From the NCBI GenBank assembly GCA_002419145.1, contig DIFN01000062.1:382-54886 (forward strand): DNA of 54,505 nt. Direction: 5' to 3'. Both the position numbers and the translations under genes were made by a program. Numbering within the stretch: position 1 is the first letter of the stretch; every line of letters begins with the position of its first letter. Shown in pieces: positions 43,762 to 52,289 of the stretch. The stretch comes from Mageeibacillus sp. UBA5747. GTDB lineage: Bacteria > Bacillota > Clostridia > Saccharofermentanales > UBA5734. The notes beneath the pieces were generated by a model that searched no databases, was not told where the DNA came from, and saw nothing but the letters and a program-made list of their open reading frames with translations.

Positions 43762-44530
43762 CCATTCAAACGAACGATCGATCACACCCAGCGATGAGCA
43801 GCCTGAGCCCGCTGAGGAACTGGTTGCGGAAACCCTTGCAACTTTCATATCGGAACCGGACGATATCTTTTCGCTCGACCCCCAGGATGCGCCGGCAGCC
43901 CTGGAAGCTTTGCTGTTCATGGCCGGAGACCCGATCCCGGTCGAAAAGCTGGCCACCGTGACCGGGCTCGCAACAAGCGTGCTGATCCCGATCCTGGACA
44001 AAATGGCCGAATCCATGCTGCACGATCGGCGCCGCGGGATTTTCCTGCGTCAGGCCGAGGGCAAGTACCAGCTGGCCACCAAGCCCGACCAGATTTCGGT
44101 CCTGGAGCGGCTCTATCAGCCACGCCACCGACCACCGCTATCCCAGCCCGCTTACGAAACGCTGGCCATCATCGCCTACAACCAGCCCGTCACCCGGGCC
44201 CAAGTCGAAGCGGTGCGCGGGGTCAACAGCGACAGCATCATCAGCCGCCTGATCGAGCGCAATTTCGTCTGCGAAGTCGGGACCCTCGACGCCCCTGGCC
44301 GACCAACGTTGTTCGCCACAACCGAACAGTTCTTGCTGGATTTCGGCCTTGGCTCTGTCAGCGAATTGCCGCCGATGGAAATGATGATGTACGGGACGCT
44401 GCGCGATCTGGAACGCTCGCTCGAAGATGCGTCCGGGAGCTCGGATGACAAGCAAGTGACCATCGACCAGATCGTGGCCAGCTTCCTGCCCCAAACCGGA
44501 CGGGCGGACCCGGAGATGCCGGAACACTGA
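43751..44530 (+). CDS. scpB: Segregation and condensation protein B
   Basis: This 259-residue protein has two winged helices: ALEALLFMAGDPIPVEKLA (about residue 45) and YETLAIIAYNQPVTRAQVEAVRG (about residue 135). It binds ScpA in the Smc complex. CAGGAGG supports ATG 43751, inside the end of scpA. An acidic N-terminal tail of about 40 residues precedes the first domain. Confidence 0.94.
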   Translation: MALDHSNERSITPSDEQPEPAEELVAETLATFISEPDDIFSLDPQDAPAALEALLFMAGDPIPVEKLATVTGLATSVLIPILDKMAESMLHDRRRGIFLRQAEGKYQLATKPDQISVLERLYQPRHRPPLSQPAYETLAIIAYNQPVTRAQVEAVRGVNSDSIISRLIERNFVCEVGTLDAPGRPTLFATTEQFLLDFGLGSVSELPPMEMMMYGTLRDLERSLEDASGSSDDKQVTIDQIVASFLPQTGRADPEMPEH

Positions 44531-44561
44531 GGCAGACCAGCCTCAGAATGACGGATTTTGG

Positions 44562-44590
44562 TTGCTAACTTGCAAATTATTACCTATAAT
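44562..44590 (+). promoter_or_regulatory. rpiR promoter
   Basis: TTGCTA at 44562-44567 and TATAAT at 44585-44590 are spaced by 17 bp. The spacer begins with ACTTGCAAAT, giving a TTGC-TTGC repeat. A near-copy of this promoter occurs at 47558-47586. Confidence 0.75.
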
Positions 44591-44622
44591 GGGTGAAAAC
44601 CAGGTACAGGAAGGATACGCGC

Positions 44623-45513
44623 ATGGATGGATCCGGAAGCAGTCTGATGAATCGCATTGAAACGAGCATCAGCACCATGAGCAAAGGGCAGCGGGCGATC
44701 GCCCAGTATATTTTAAACCATTATGACCTGGCGGCCTACCTGACAGCAGCACGGATTGGCGAGGAGGTCGGCGTCAGCGAATCGACTGTCGTCCGTTTTG
44801 CCATGGAGCTCGGCTTTGAAGGTTACCCCCATTTCCAGAAAGTCCTCCAGGAAGAGCTCAAGGAAAAGCTGACCTCCGTCCAGCGGCTGCGCGCCTCGTC
44901 CAAGCTGGCTGCTCATGAAGACATCCTGGGGGCGGTCCTGCATTCTGACATGGAAAAGCTCAAGCACACTTTGGAACGAATTGACCGCAAGTCCTTTGAC
45001 CAGGCCGTCGATTTGATTCTCGGAGCCCGGCGCATCTACATCCTGGGTGTGCGCAGCTCGGCGCCCCTGGCCTCATTCCTCGGCTTTTACTTCAACTTGA
45101 TTTTTGACAACATCCGCCTGGTCCATACCACCAGCGTCAGTGAAATGTTCGAACAGATTTTGTCTGTCGGCGAGGGTGATGTCGTGATCGGCATCAGTTT
45201 CCCACGCTACTCCAAGCGGACGATCAAAGCCATGAAATACGCCCGTTCGACCGGAGCCACCGTGATTGCCCTGACTGACAAGGGCAATACACCGATCGCT
45301 GACAATGCCGATGTCTGCCTGATGGCGCCCAGCGACATGATGTCTTTTGTCGACTCACTGGTGGCACCCCTGAGTGTTATCAATGCCTTGATTGCTGCCA
45401 TCGGCTACCGCCGTCAGGACCATGTCACCCAGACCCTGGAGAAACTCGAACGGATCTGGGATGAATATGACGTGTATGACAAGGGTGACAGCGACCGGAT
45501 CCGGGAGGACTGA
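44623..45513 (+). CDS. RpiR family regulator (HTH + SIS)
   Basis: This 296-residue regulator has an N-terminal HTH_6 domain (about residues 5-80; SESTVVRFAMELGFEGYPHFQ is the recognition region). A C-terminal SIS sugar-phosphate domain (about 125-255) includes IYILGVRSSAPLA and VVIGISFPRYSKRTIKA. The family senses phosphosugars. AGGAAGGA supports ATG 44623. It is the first gene before cmk, 2 bases away. Its target is not shown by sequence. Confidence 0.92.
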   Translation: MDGSGSSLMNRIETSISTMSKGQRAIAQYILNHYDLAAYLTAARIGEEVGVSESTVVRFAMELGFEGYPHFQKVLQEELKEKLTSVQRLRASSKLAAHEDILGAVLHSDMEKLKHTLERIDRKSFDQAVDLILGARRIYILGVRSSAPLASFLGFYFNLIFDNIRLVHTTSVSEMFEQILSVGEGDVVIGISFPRYSKRTIKAMKYARSTGATVIALTDKGNTPIADNADVCLMAPSDMMSFVDSLVAPLSVINALIAAIGYRRQDHVTQTLEKLERIWDEYDVYDKGDSDRIRED

Positions 45514-45515
45514 CC

Positions 45516-46199
45516 ATGGCCTATGCAATTGCCCTTGATGGTCCGGCTGGTGCCGGCAAAAGCACCATCGCCCGTCGCATCGCCGAAACGCTCGACATCT
45601 TGTATCTTGACACCGGAGCCATGTACCGGGCCATCGGCATGAAAGCTGTTGCCCAAGGCATATCCCCTAAAGACGAAACAGCGGTCGGCATCATGCTCGA
45701 ATCGACTGATCTGGACATCCGCTTTGTGGCCGGAGCCCAGGAAGTCTGGCTCGATGGCATCAATGTCAGCGAGGCTATTCGCACGCCCGAGGCGTCACGG
45801 GCCGCCTCGGATGTCAGCACCCTGCCGGTTGTCCGTCGGGCCCTGGTCGATCTGCAGCGCACAATCGCCAGCCACCAGAGTCTAGTGATGGATGGCCGAG
45901 ACATCGGTACCCATGTCCTGCCGGACGCCCAATACAAGTTTTTCCTGACAGCCAGTGTCGAGGAACGGGCTCAGCGCCGGTTGCATGACCTGCAAAGCCG
46001 TGGTAACCAGACGGTCACGCTGGAAGAAGTCCGGGCGGACATCGAATACCGGGATCGTCAGGATTCCGAGCGGGCCTTTGCGCCCTTGCGCCAGGCAGAG
46101 GATGCGATCCTGGTCGATACCACCGACCTGACCATCGAAGCAGTGGTCCAGACGATTCTCAGCCTGATTGCAACCAGACAAAACCCAGCCAAAGGATAG
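45516..46199 (+). CDS. cmk: Cytidylate kinase
   Basis: This 227-residue enzyme phosphorylates CMP and dCMP. The P-loop GPAGAGKST is at residues 9-17, followed by YLDTGAMYRA and VMDGRDIGTHVLP, all family signatures. CCGGGAGG overlaps the rpiR end. The plsC gene follows after 4 bases and ispH-rpsA after that, a usual cmk-plsC-ispH-rpsA order in Clostridia. Confidence 0.97.
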   Translation: MAYAIALDGPAGAGKSTIARRIAETLDILYLDTGAMYRAIGMKAVAQGISPKDETAVGIMLESTDLDIRFVAGAQEVWLDGINVSEAIRTPEASRAASDVSTLPVVRRALVDLQRTIASHQSLVMDGRDIGTHVLPDAQYKFFLTASVEERAQRRLHDLQSRGNQTVTLEEVRADIEYRDRQDSERAFAPLRQAEDAILVDTTDLTIEAVVQTILSLIATRQNPAKG

Positions 46200-46203
46200 A
46201 CCC

Positions 46204-46998
46204 ATGACCGAGCCAGCCAAGACCTCACAGCCAGTAAAAGCTGCTGGCCAAAACAAAGACCTGCACGACCTGATCCATGGGCATCGCATCTTCCGGGCTG
46301 TGGCCAAATCCATTGCCCATTTGCTGGTAGTTCTGCTCTACCGGATTCAGTTTGAAGGCCTGGAGCACATCCCTTCTGAGGGCCCGGCCTTGCTGGTCGC
46401 CAACCACACCAGCTATATGGATATCCCGGCCATTCACACGCGCCTCAAGCCCTGGATCTACTGGGTCTCCAAAAAAGAGCTCGTCAAGGCGCCCGTGATT
46501 GGTTCGTTTTTTACAGCCATGGGCTGCATTCCGGTTGACCGGCACAAGGTGGACCTGCAGGCCGCCCGGGGTATTTTTGGCGCCCTGGATGCAGGCAAAA
46601 TTGTGGCGATTTTCCCCCAGGCGACGAGGGTTGCCCCGGAGCGAGTCCTGGAGCATTTGCCCCGCACCGGTGTCGCTCATTTTGCGATCAAGACCGGTGC
46701 ACCGATTGTGCCCGTCCTGATTGACGGCGACTTCAAGCTCTGGCGTAAAACCCGGATCGTCTTCGGACCGTCCTTCAAGCTCGCAGCCAATGCCCGCCAG
46801 CGCTACAACCATGCGGACCTGATGACCTTCACCATCGAGATCATGCAGAAAATCTATGATCTGAAAGGCTTTGACTACCATCTGAGTGACCGGGCCCTGC
46901 TGTCCGAACATCTGGTCCGTCAGCCGGACGGAACCTTGGCTCTGCAGACTGCTGCCGAGCAGGATGCTTTGCAGCTGCTCCAGAAATGGGGCCAGTAA
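46204..46998 (+). CDS. plsC: 1-acylglycerol-3-phosphate acyltransferase (PlsC)
   Basis: This 264-residue acyltransferase adds the second acyl chain to make phosphatidic acid. The HX4D motif is NHTSYMD (about residue 75), and a later IFPQATR replaces the common FPEGTR. A membrane-associated helix precedes the domain (about 35-50). ATG 46204 lies 4 bases after cmk. The E-to-Q change in the FPEGTR-like motif is unusual but the rest is normal. Confidence 0.9.
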   Translation: MTEPAKTSQPVKAAGQNKDLHDLIHGHRIFRAVAKSIAHLLVVLLYRIQFEGLEHIPSEGPALLVANHTSYMDIPAIHTRLKPWIYWVSKKELVKAPVIGSFFTAMGCIPVDRHKVDLQAARGIFGALDAGKIVAIFPQATRVAPERVLEHLPRTGVAHFAIKTGAPIVPVLIDGDFKLWRKTRIVFGPSFKLAANARQRYNHADLMTFTIEIMQKIYDLKGFDYHLSDRALLSEHLVRQPDGTLALQTAAEQDALQLLQKWGQ

Positions 46999-47008
46999 AG
47001 GATTCACC

Positions 47009-49075
47009 GTGAACATTGAACTTGCTCAAACAGCCGGGTTTTGCTTCGGCGTCAAGAAAGCTGTAGATACCGCCTATCAACTGGCACAAGAGCCGCCGGA
47101 GCCGCAACATCCCGTCTATATGCTCGGTGAGCTGATCCACAACAAGACGGTGATAGGAGAACTGGCTGAGCTTGGCCTGTTATCAGCTCAAACAAGCGAT
47201 GACATCCCGGCCGGCGCCCGAGTCCTGATCCGAGCCCATGGCGTACCTCCCCAGACACTCGCGACCCTCAAGGACCGGCCCTGTGAAATCATCGACTGCA
47301 CCTGCCCTTTTGTCCAGAAAATCCATCACCTGGCCAGGACAGCCTGCCAGGAGAACCGCCAGGTTCTGATCGCAGGCAACCCTGGCCATCCGGAAGTGAT
47401 CGGCATCATGGGCGAATGCAGCCCTTCTGCCATTCTTCTGCATAACATCGAAGACGCCAACGCCCTGGTGCCTGACGCCAAAGCGTATACGCTGGTTGCC
47501 CAGACGACTTTCTCCTATCGTGAATACCAGGCCATCCAGACCCTCCTGAAAAATAAAATTGCAAACTTGCAAATATTTGATACAATATGTAGTACTACTG
47601 AAACCAGGCAAAACGAAGCGCTGGACATTGCAGCCCGGTCTGATATGATGCTCGTCATCGGCAGCCGCGGCAGCTCCAACACCATGAAGCTCTTAGACAT
47701 TTGCCGGGATCAGTGTGGTGAGACGCATCTGATCGAGACCCCGCAAGAGGTTCGTCCGATCTTTGCCGGCAGGGATTTATCTTCCCTGAAGGTTGGTGTG
47801 GTGGCAGGTGCATCGACACCGGAACGTATTATCAGGGAGGTTATCCAGGAGATGACAGAACAAGAGGCTTTGACAAACCAGCAGGAACAAGGTGACGTGA
47901 GCTTCACGGACTTTATTGACAACATTCCGCAGATCCGGCGGGGTGCAACGGTCAAGGGCGTCATCGTTCGCTATGACAGTGAATATGTCTACGTCGATGT
48001 CCGTGACAAGTCCGAGGGCAAGATCCCACGTCATGAGTTCGATGCTGACCCCGATTTCGACCTGGATCAGGCTGTGGCCAATCACACCGAAATTGATGTC
48101 TATGTGCGCAATATCCGCAACACGGAAATGAGCAAGGAAATTGTCCTTTCCAAGGCTCGCGTCGACTTTGGCAAATACAAGGCTCTGATCGAGGACGCTT
48201 TTGAGAACAAGACACCCATCCAGGTCAAGGTAATCAATGTCGTCAAGGACGGCGTGATCGCGACCTATGGCGGTGTTGACATTTATATTCACCGCACCCA
48301 GCTCGAGATGAACATGGTCAATGACCTCGAACCTTACCGTGGCCAGACCCTGGACATCCTGGTCACCCAGTATGACCCTGACAAGAAGCGCCTGCGCGTG
48401 TCCGGCTCCCGCCGGGCCCTGCTCGCGACTGCCCGCAAGGAAAAGGCCGACGAGGTCTGGGATTCCATCGAGCCAGGCAAGGAATACGACGGCATCGTCC
48501 GCAGCCTGACCACCTTTGGAGCTTTCGTTGATATTGGTGGCGTCGATGGCCTGGTCCATGTGTCCGAGCTGTCCTGGAACCGCATCCACCATCCGTCTGA
48601 GGTGGTCAGTGTCGGTGATCCGATCCACGTCTACGTCAAGGACTTTGACCGTGAGAAGAAGCGCATTTCACTTGGCTACAAGCGCGTGGCTGATGATCCG
48701 TACCATGATGTGGAAAGCCAATTTCCAGTCGGCACCATTGTCCACGGCCGTGTCGCTCGCATGTTCCAGTTCGGCGCCTTTATTGAGCTCGCTCCCGGTG
48801 TCGATGCCCTCTGCCATATCTCCCAGATCTCCGATGTCCGGCTCAACCGTCCGGAGGAAGTCCTGCGTGAAGGCATGGAAGTAGACGCCCGCGTGCTTGA
48901 GGTTTCTAACGAGAAACGCCGCATCAGCATCTCCATCAAAGACGTCGAGCCGATCAACCCCATGCATCAAGACGAGATGGTTCACGAGGATGCCGAGCTG
49001 ACCCATGAAGATGTCGAACTGACGCAGGAAGATGTCGAGCTGACCCCAGAAGACAGCGCTGAGACCGAAGCCTGA
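47009..49075 (+). CDS. ispH: Bifunctional IspH (HMBPP reductase)-ribosomal protein S1
   Basis: This 688-residue fusion has IspH in residues 1-280 and four S1 RNA-binding repeats from about 305 to 640. The IspH cluster cysteines C12, C99 and C194 are present, so it should make IPP/DMAPP. The S1 part aids translation or mRNA binding. This fusion is known in Clostridia. The start is GTG 47009, after AAAGGA. An acidic repeat tail ends the protein. A promoter-like sequence lies at 47558-47586 inside the IspH half. Confidence 0.95.
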   Translation: MNIELAQTAGFCFGVKKAVDTAYQLAQEPPEPQHPVYMLGELIHNKTVIGELAELGLLSAQTSDDIPAGARVLIRAHGVPPQTLATLKDRPCEIIDCTCPFVQKIHHLARTACQENRQVLIAGNPGHPEVIGIMGECSPSAILLHNIEDANALVPDAKAYTLVAQTTFSYREYQAIQTLLKNKIANLQIFDTICSTTETRQNEALDIAARSDMMLVIGSRGSSNTMKLLDICRDQCGETHLIETPQEVRPIFAGRDLSSLKVGVVAGASTPERIIREVIQEMTEQEALTNQQEQGDVSFTDFIDNIPQIRRGATVKGVIVRYDSEYVYVDVRDKSEGKIPRHEFDADPDFDLDQAVANHTEIDVYVRNIRNTEMSKEIVLSKARVDFGKYKALIEDAFENKTPIQVKVINVVKDGVIATYGGVDIYIHRTQLEMNMVNDLEPYRGQTLDILVTQYDPDKKRLRVSGSRRALLATARKEKADEVWDSIEPGKEYDGIVRSLTTFGAFVDIGGVDGLVHVSELSWNRIHHPSEVVSVGDPIHVYVKDFDREKKRISLGYKRVADDPYHDVESQFPVGTIVHGRVARMFQFGAFIELAPGVDALCHISQISDVRLNRPEEVLREGMEVDARVLEVSNEKRRISISIKDVEPINPMHQDEMVHEDAELTHEDVELTQEDVELTPEDSAETEA
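48983..49066 (+). repeat. 21-bp in-frame repeats in the S1 tail
   Basis: Four tandem 21-base units encode acidic heptads of the form (H/Q/P)EDxELT at the C-terminus of IspH-S1. The first three are closely similar and the fourth has diverged. The tail is probably disordered. Confidence 0.8.
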
Positions 49076-49110
49076 GATCTGAGATAACCAACCCTTTGAC
49101 CTGAGCTATC

Positions 49111-49140
49111 AGAGGCTGCCTGGAACGGGCGGCCTCTTTT
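49111..49140 (+). terminator. Terminator of the ispH-rpsA operon
   Basis: A 10-bp stem with one G-T pair (49111-49120 with 49128-49137) is followed by T's. It begins 35 bases after the stop. The 186 bases between it and the dipeptidase gene contain nothing I can support. Confidence 0.8.
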
Positions 49141-49326
49141 CATGTTCATGGGTCTTCGTGGTGTTTGGCTGGCCAGTCCGTTCGCTGACGGTTTGTCGGT
49201 TGTGGTCACGGCTGGGCTGATTACCAAAGAAATGGGCCGTCTGCGCCAGCTGAACAGGCAGCAATTGCCAGAGTCATTCACAAAAAGCAGCAGCCGATCC
49301 GTTTCGCAGGAGTCGCGCATCGACGT

Positions 49327-50658
49327 TCAGCCAGCCAGTTCACGCAAGGCCTCGCGGTAGATGGCAGCCGAAGCCAGCAATTTTTCGATGGTGATGGATT
49401 CGTCGACTTGGTGGCAGACGTCTGGTTCGCCCGGGAACGAGGGCCCGAAGGCGACGATGTTGGGCATGGCACGGGCATAGGTCCCGCCGCCAATGGCAAC
49501 AGGGGCAGCGGATGCACCCGTCAGGCGGTTGTAGACAGCCATCAAAGTCTGGACCAAAGGCCGGTCAGGATCCCCTGCCAGAGGCGCTGAATGACTGACC
49601 AGCTCCACGGTAGCAAGAAACGGCGCGACCGCCGCAGACATCCGTTCCAGAATCGAATCGACCTGCCAGCTGGCTGGATAGCGAATGTCCAGGATCAGGC
49701 TGCCCTGTTCCTGGTCCAGCTTGAGCAAGCCCGGGTTCAGCGTCAAGGGTCCCGAGCTATCCTGACCGGCGATGCCCAGAGCCTGGCCAGTCCAGTCGTC
49801 GGCCAGCAAAGCTTGGTAGAGTTTGACCATCGGATGGGCGCCGGACCTTTGAGCCGCGGCTGCCAGCGCGACTCCGATGGCATTGTGACCTTCCCAGGGC
49901 AGGCTGGCATGAGCTGCCTTGCCAGTATAGATTTCGGTTGAGACGTGTCCTTGAGCATCTTGCCAGATCAGGTCGCAGCGCGCTGGAACCATGTTGGCCC
50001 TCTGGCCAGACACTGCTGCCACGAGTTTCTGCCCTTGGCCATCCAATTGGGCAAAAGGTTGCTCCGGCTGATTTTTGAGCAGAATTTTGACATGGGCAAT
50101 GCCTTTTTCTGCGTAGATCACCGGGAAATTGGCATCCGGCGTGAAGCCAGCGGCTGGCAGCTCAGCCACTTTGGTGTAATGGCGCATGCATTCGCTGCCG
50201 CTTTCCTCATCCAGACCGGCGATCAGGCGGATCCGGCCTCTGGGTGTAAAGCCTTCGTCCTTGAGGGCCTTCATGGCATACAGGGTAGAGACCAGGGGGC
50301 CTTTATCATCGGCTGTTCCACGGGCAATGATCCGGTCCGCAGTGACAACGGGCGTGAAGGGGTCATGGGACCAGCCGTCGACGGCTGGCACGACATCCAG
50401 ATGGCCCAGCACAGCCGTAATCGGGCCTTCGCTGCCCCACTCCAGATAGCCACAGTAACCGTCCAGATCGACCGGCACAAAACCAAGCTCTGCTCCCAGA
50501 CAAAGAAAAGCCTCAAGGGCTTTTCTTGTTTCCAGGCCAAATGGGGCGCGGTCTTCAGGACGGCCCTTGACACTCGGAATGGCACATAACGCCACTGTTG
50601 CCTGGACCATGGCATCGCGATAAGTGGCCATGGACGATGCGATGGACTGTTTATCCAT
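49327..50658 (-). CDS. pepV: M20 family dipeptidase (PepV-like)
   Basis: This 443-residue metallopeptidase has the M20 zinc ligands and catalytic residues in GHLDVVP (about residue 86), GTADDKGP (about 115) and LDEESGSE (about 150), and a late conserved AIGGGTYARAMPN. The length and lid insertion fit PepV/Sapep dipeptidases, which cleave dipeptides in the cytosol. The start at 50658 has AGAGGAAA upstream and overlaps the preceding gene by 8 bases, so the two are co-expressed. Confidence 0.92.
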   Translation of the reverse strand: MDKQSIASSMATYRDAMVQATVALCAIPSVKGRPEDRAPFGLETRKALEAFLCLGAELGFVPVDLDGYCGYLEWGSEGPITAVLGHLDVVPAVDGWSHDPFTPVVTADRIIARGTADDKGPLVSTLYAMKALKDEGFTPRGRIRLIAGLDEESGSECMRHYTKVAELPAAGFTPDANFPVIYAEKGIAHVKILLKNQPEQPFAQLDGQGQKLVAAVSGQRANMVPARCDLIWQDAQGHVSTEIYTGKAAHASLPWEGHNAIGVALAAAAQRSGAHPMVKLYQALLADDWTGQALGIAGQDSSGPLTLNPGLLKLDQEQGSLILDIRYPASWQVDSILERMSAAVAPFLATVELVSHSAPLAGDPDRPLVQTLMAVYNRLTGASAAPVAIGGGTYARAMPNIVAFGPSFPGEPDVCHQVDESITIEKLLASAAIYREALRELAG

Positions 50659-51271
50659 TTAATTTTTCCTCTGTGTCTGCAGGTTCTGGATTTTCAGAGG
50701 CGCCCTGCTCTTTCGCTGCAAGTAACTCGTCTGGATTTTTCTGTTCTGCGCCGGCCCCCGTTTCCGCCAGATCAGCGGCTGTTTCCGCCGAGACGCCGGA
50801 TGTTTCACCGGACCGGGTGAAATCGACCGTTTCGCGGTCCTGACATTCTGGATGCAACGCGCAAAAGAGACCATGCAACAGTCCCTGCTTATCCGCTGCC
50901 TCACCGCAGATGGCACAGGCGTCTGCTGGCAGTTCAAACTGACTGAGCATGCCGGACAGCTGAGCCAGGAACCACTCAATCTGTTCGGCTGTGCGGGCCT
51001 TCCAGGACTCCTGCAGGCGGACACAGAGGAAATTGTCCGCCAGTTCATAATTCCTCAGTTTCAGCTGGCGAGTATTGCTGTTGAGCCAGCTTTGCAGCGC
51101 AGACAGGTTGTCCGCTGTGATGCCGGCCACTGAAACAAAAACTGCCTTGAACCCTTTGCCCTCCATCACCGTGAACCGGTAACCATTATAAAGGCCGTAG
51201 ATGCTGTCTTCTAATTCCAGAGTCTGCCAATTCTGCTGCTGGGCTAGTTTGGTAAGGTGTGTCGAAATCAT
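50651..51271 (-). CDS. Unknown protein with Cys-rich zinc-binding-like motif
   Basis: This 206-residue protein is not recognised. The first 120 residues look like a compact alpha/beta domain. Then CAICG and, 16 residues later, CALHPEC suggest a zinc-binding site. The last 65 residues are acidic, low-complexity and probably disordered. No signal or membrane segment is seen. The start at 51271 has AAAGGAG 6 bases upstream. A minus-strand TATAAT (complement of 51321-51326) lies about 50 bases upstream without a clear -35. It is co-transcribed with pepV. Confidence 0.75.
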   Translation of the reverse strand: MISTHLTKLAQQQNWQTLELEDSIYGLYNGYRFTVMEGKGFKAVFVSVAGITADNLSALQSWLNSNTRQLKLRNYELADNFLCVRLQESWKARTAEQIEWFLAQLSGMLSQFELPADACAICGEAADKQGLLHGLFCALHPECQDRETVDFTRSGETSGVSAETAADLAETGAGAEQKNPDELLAAKEQGASENPEPADTEEKLNG

Positions 51272-51386
51272 GGTGTGCTCCTTTTATGGTGCGTCTTCGA
51301 GGCTGTTTCAGGTTTGTCATATTATACCGCGAGGAAGGCGCTTCGGCTATTTTCACTTTGCAGCGCACCTCCTGGGCTCCCGCCCC

Positions 51387-51415
51387 TTGCATGCGCCAAC
51401 GGTTCATGCTAAAAT
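51387..51415 (+). promoter_or_regulatory. rpsB-tsf promoter
   Basis: TTGCAT at 51387-51392 and TAAAAT at 51410-51415 are separated by 17 bp. The rpsB start is about 100 bases downstream, leaving room for a structured leader. Confidence 0.7.
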
Positions 51416-51436
51416 TTCACAGGCTCAAAAAACGCA

Positions 51437-51490
51437 CATGGGACTTGCCCCTGTTGCCGGATCCAATGCAGGACCGGTTGGCAGCCCATG
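51437..51490 (+). promoter_or_regulatory. Structured rpsB leader (candidate S2 autoregulatory element)
   Basis: CATGGG (51437-51442) pairs with CCCATG (51485-51490). Inside, TGCC (51446-51449) pairs with GGCA (51480-51483), and CCGG segments at 51457-51460 and 51474-51477 can close a third helix. The fold lies in the rpsB leader, just before AGGAGGA. Ribosomal protein S2 leaders are known to autoregulate in many bacteria; whether this one belongs to a known class is not shown. Confidence 0.5.
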
Positions 51491-51516
51491 GTGGAAAAAA
51501 CAGGAGGAACCTTATC

Positions 51517-52260
51517 ATGGCCGTTATTTCAATGAAGCAACTGCTCGAAGCCGGTGTCCATTTTGGTCACCAGACCCGCCGCTGGAATCCTAAGATGGCT
51601 GAGTACATCTACACGGAGCGCAATGGCATCTACATCATCGACCTGCAGAAGACCGTCCGCAAAGCTGACGAAGCCTACATGTTCATCCGCCAGATTTCGA
51701 TGAGCGGCGGCAACGTGCTCTTTGTCGGCACCAAAAAGCAAGCCCAGGACTCGATCCGCGAAGAAGCAGAGCGCTGCGGCATGTTTTACATCAACAACCG
51801 CTGGCTCGGCGGCACGCTGACCAACTACACCACCATCAAGAAGCGCATCAATCGCCTGGCTGAGCTGAACAGTATGCAGGACAATGGCACCTTTGACGTC
51901 CTGCCGAAAAAAGAAGTCGCCAAGCTCAAACTCGAGATGGAAAAGCTGGAGAAAAACCTCGGTGGCATCAAGACCATGCCTGGCTTGCCCGCCTGCATGT
52001 TTGTCGTTGACCCCAAAAAAGAACATATCGCCGTCATGGAAGCCCGCCGTCTGGGTATTCCGATCGTCGGCATTGTTGATACCAATTGCGATCCGGAAGA
52101 AGTTGACTATGTCATCCCGGGTAACGATGACGCCATCCGCGCTGTCAAGCTGATCGCCGGCCGCATGGCTGACGCCGTCATCGAAGGCCGCCAGGGCGAG
52201 CAGCTTGCCGCTGAGCAAGCTGAAGTCACCGCTGACGAAACCGCCAAAATCGAAGAATAA
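51517..52260 (+). CDS. rpsB: Ribosomal protein S2
   Basis: This 247-residue small-subunit protein has SMKQLLEAGVHFGHQTRRWNPKM at its start and NNRWLGGTLTNYTTIKKRI and GIPIVGIVDTNCDPE later, all S2 signatures. The start is ATG 51517, with AGGAGGA upstream; the longer open frame upstream is the leader. An acidic Glu-rich tail ends it. tsf follows after 29 bases. Confidence 0.98.
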   Translation: MAVISMKQLLEAGVHFGHQTRRWNPKMAEYIYTERNGIYIIDLQKTVRKADEAYMFIRQISMSGGNVLFVGTKKQAQDSIREEAERCGMFYINNRWLGGTLTNYTTIKKRINRLAELNSMQDNGTFDVLPKKEVAKLKLEMEKLEKNLGGIKTMPGLPACMFVVDPKKEHIAVMEARRLGIPIVGIVDTNCDPEEVDYVIPGNDDAIRAVKLIAGRMADAVIEGRQGEQLAAEQAEVTADETAKIEE

Positions 52261-52289
52261 TCTTACGCTTAGAATAGGGAGGAACCCCC

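Noticed and set aside
47880..49075. A separate rpsA gene
   Set aside because: The frame is continuous with ispH without a stop, and the fusion is known in Clostridia. A separate product from the internal promoter remains possible and is listed as a finding.
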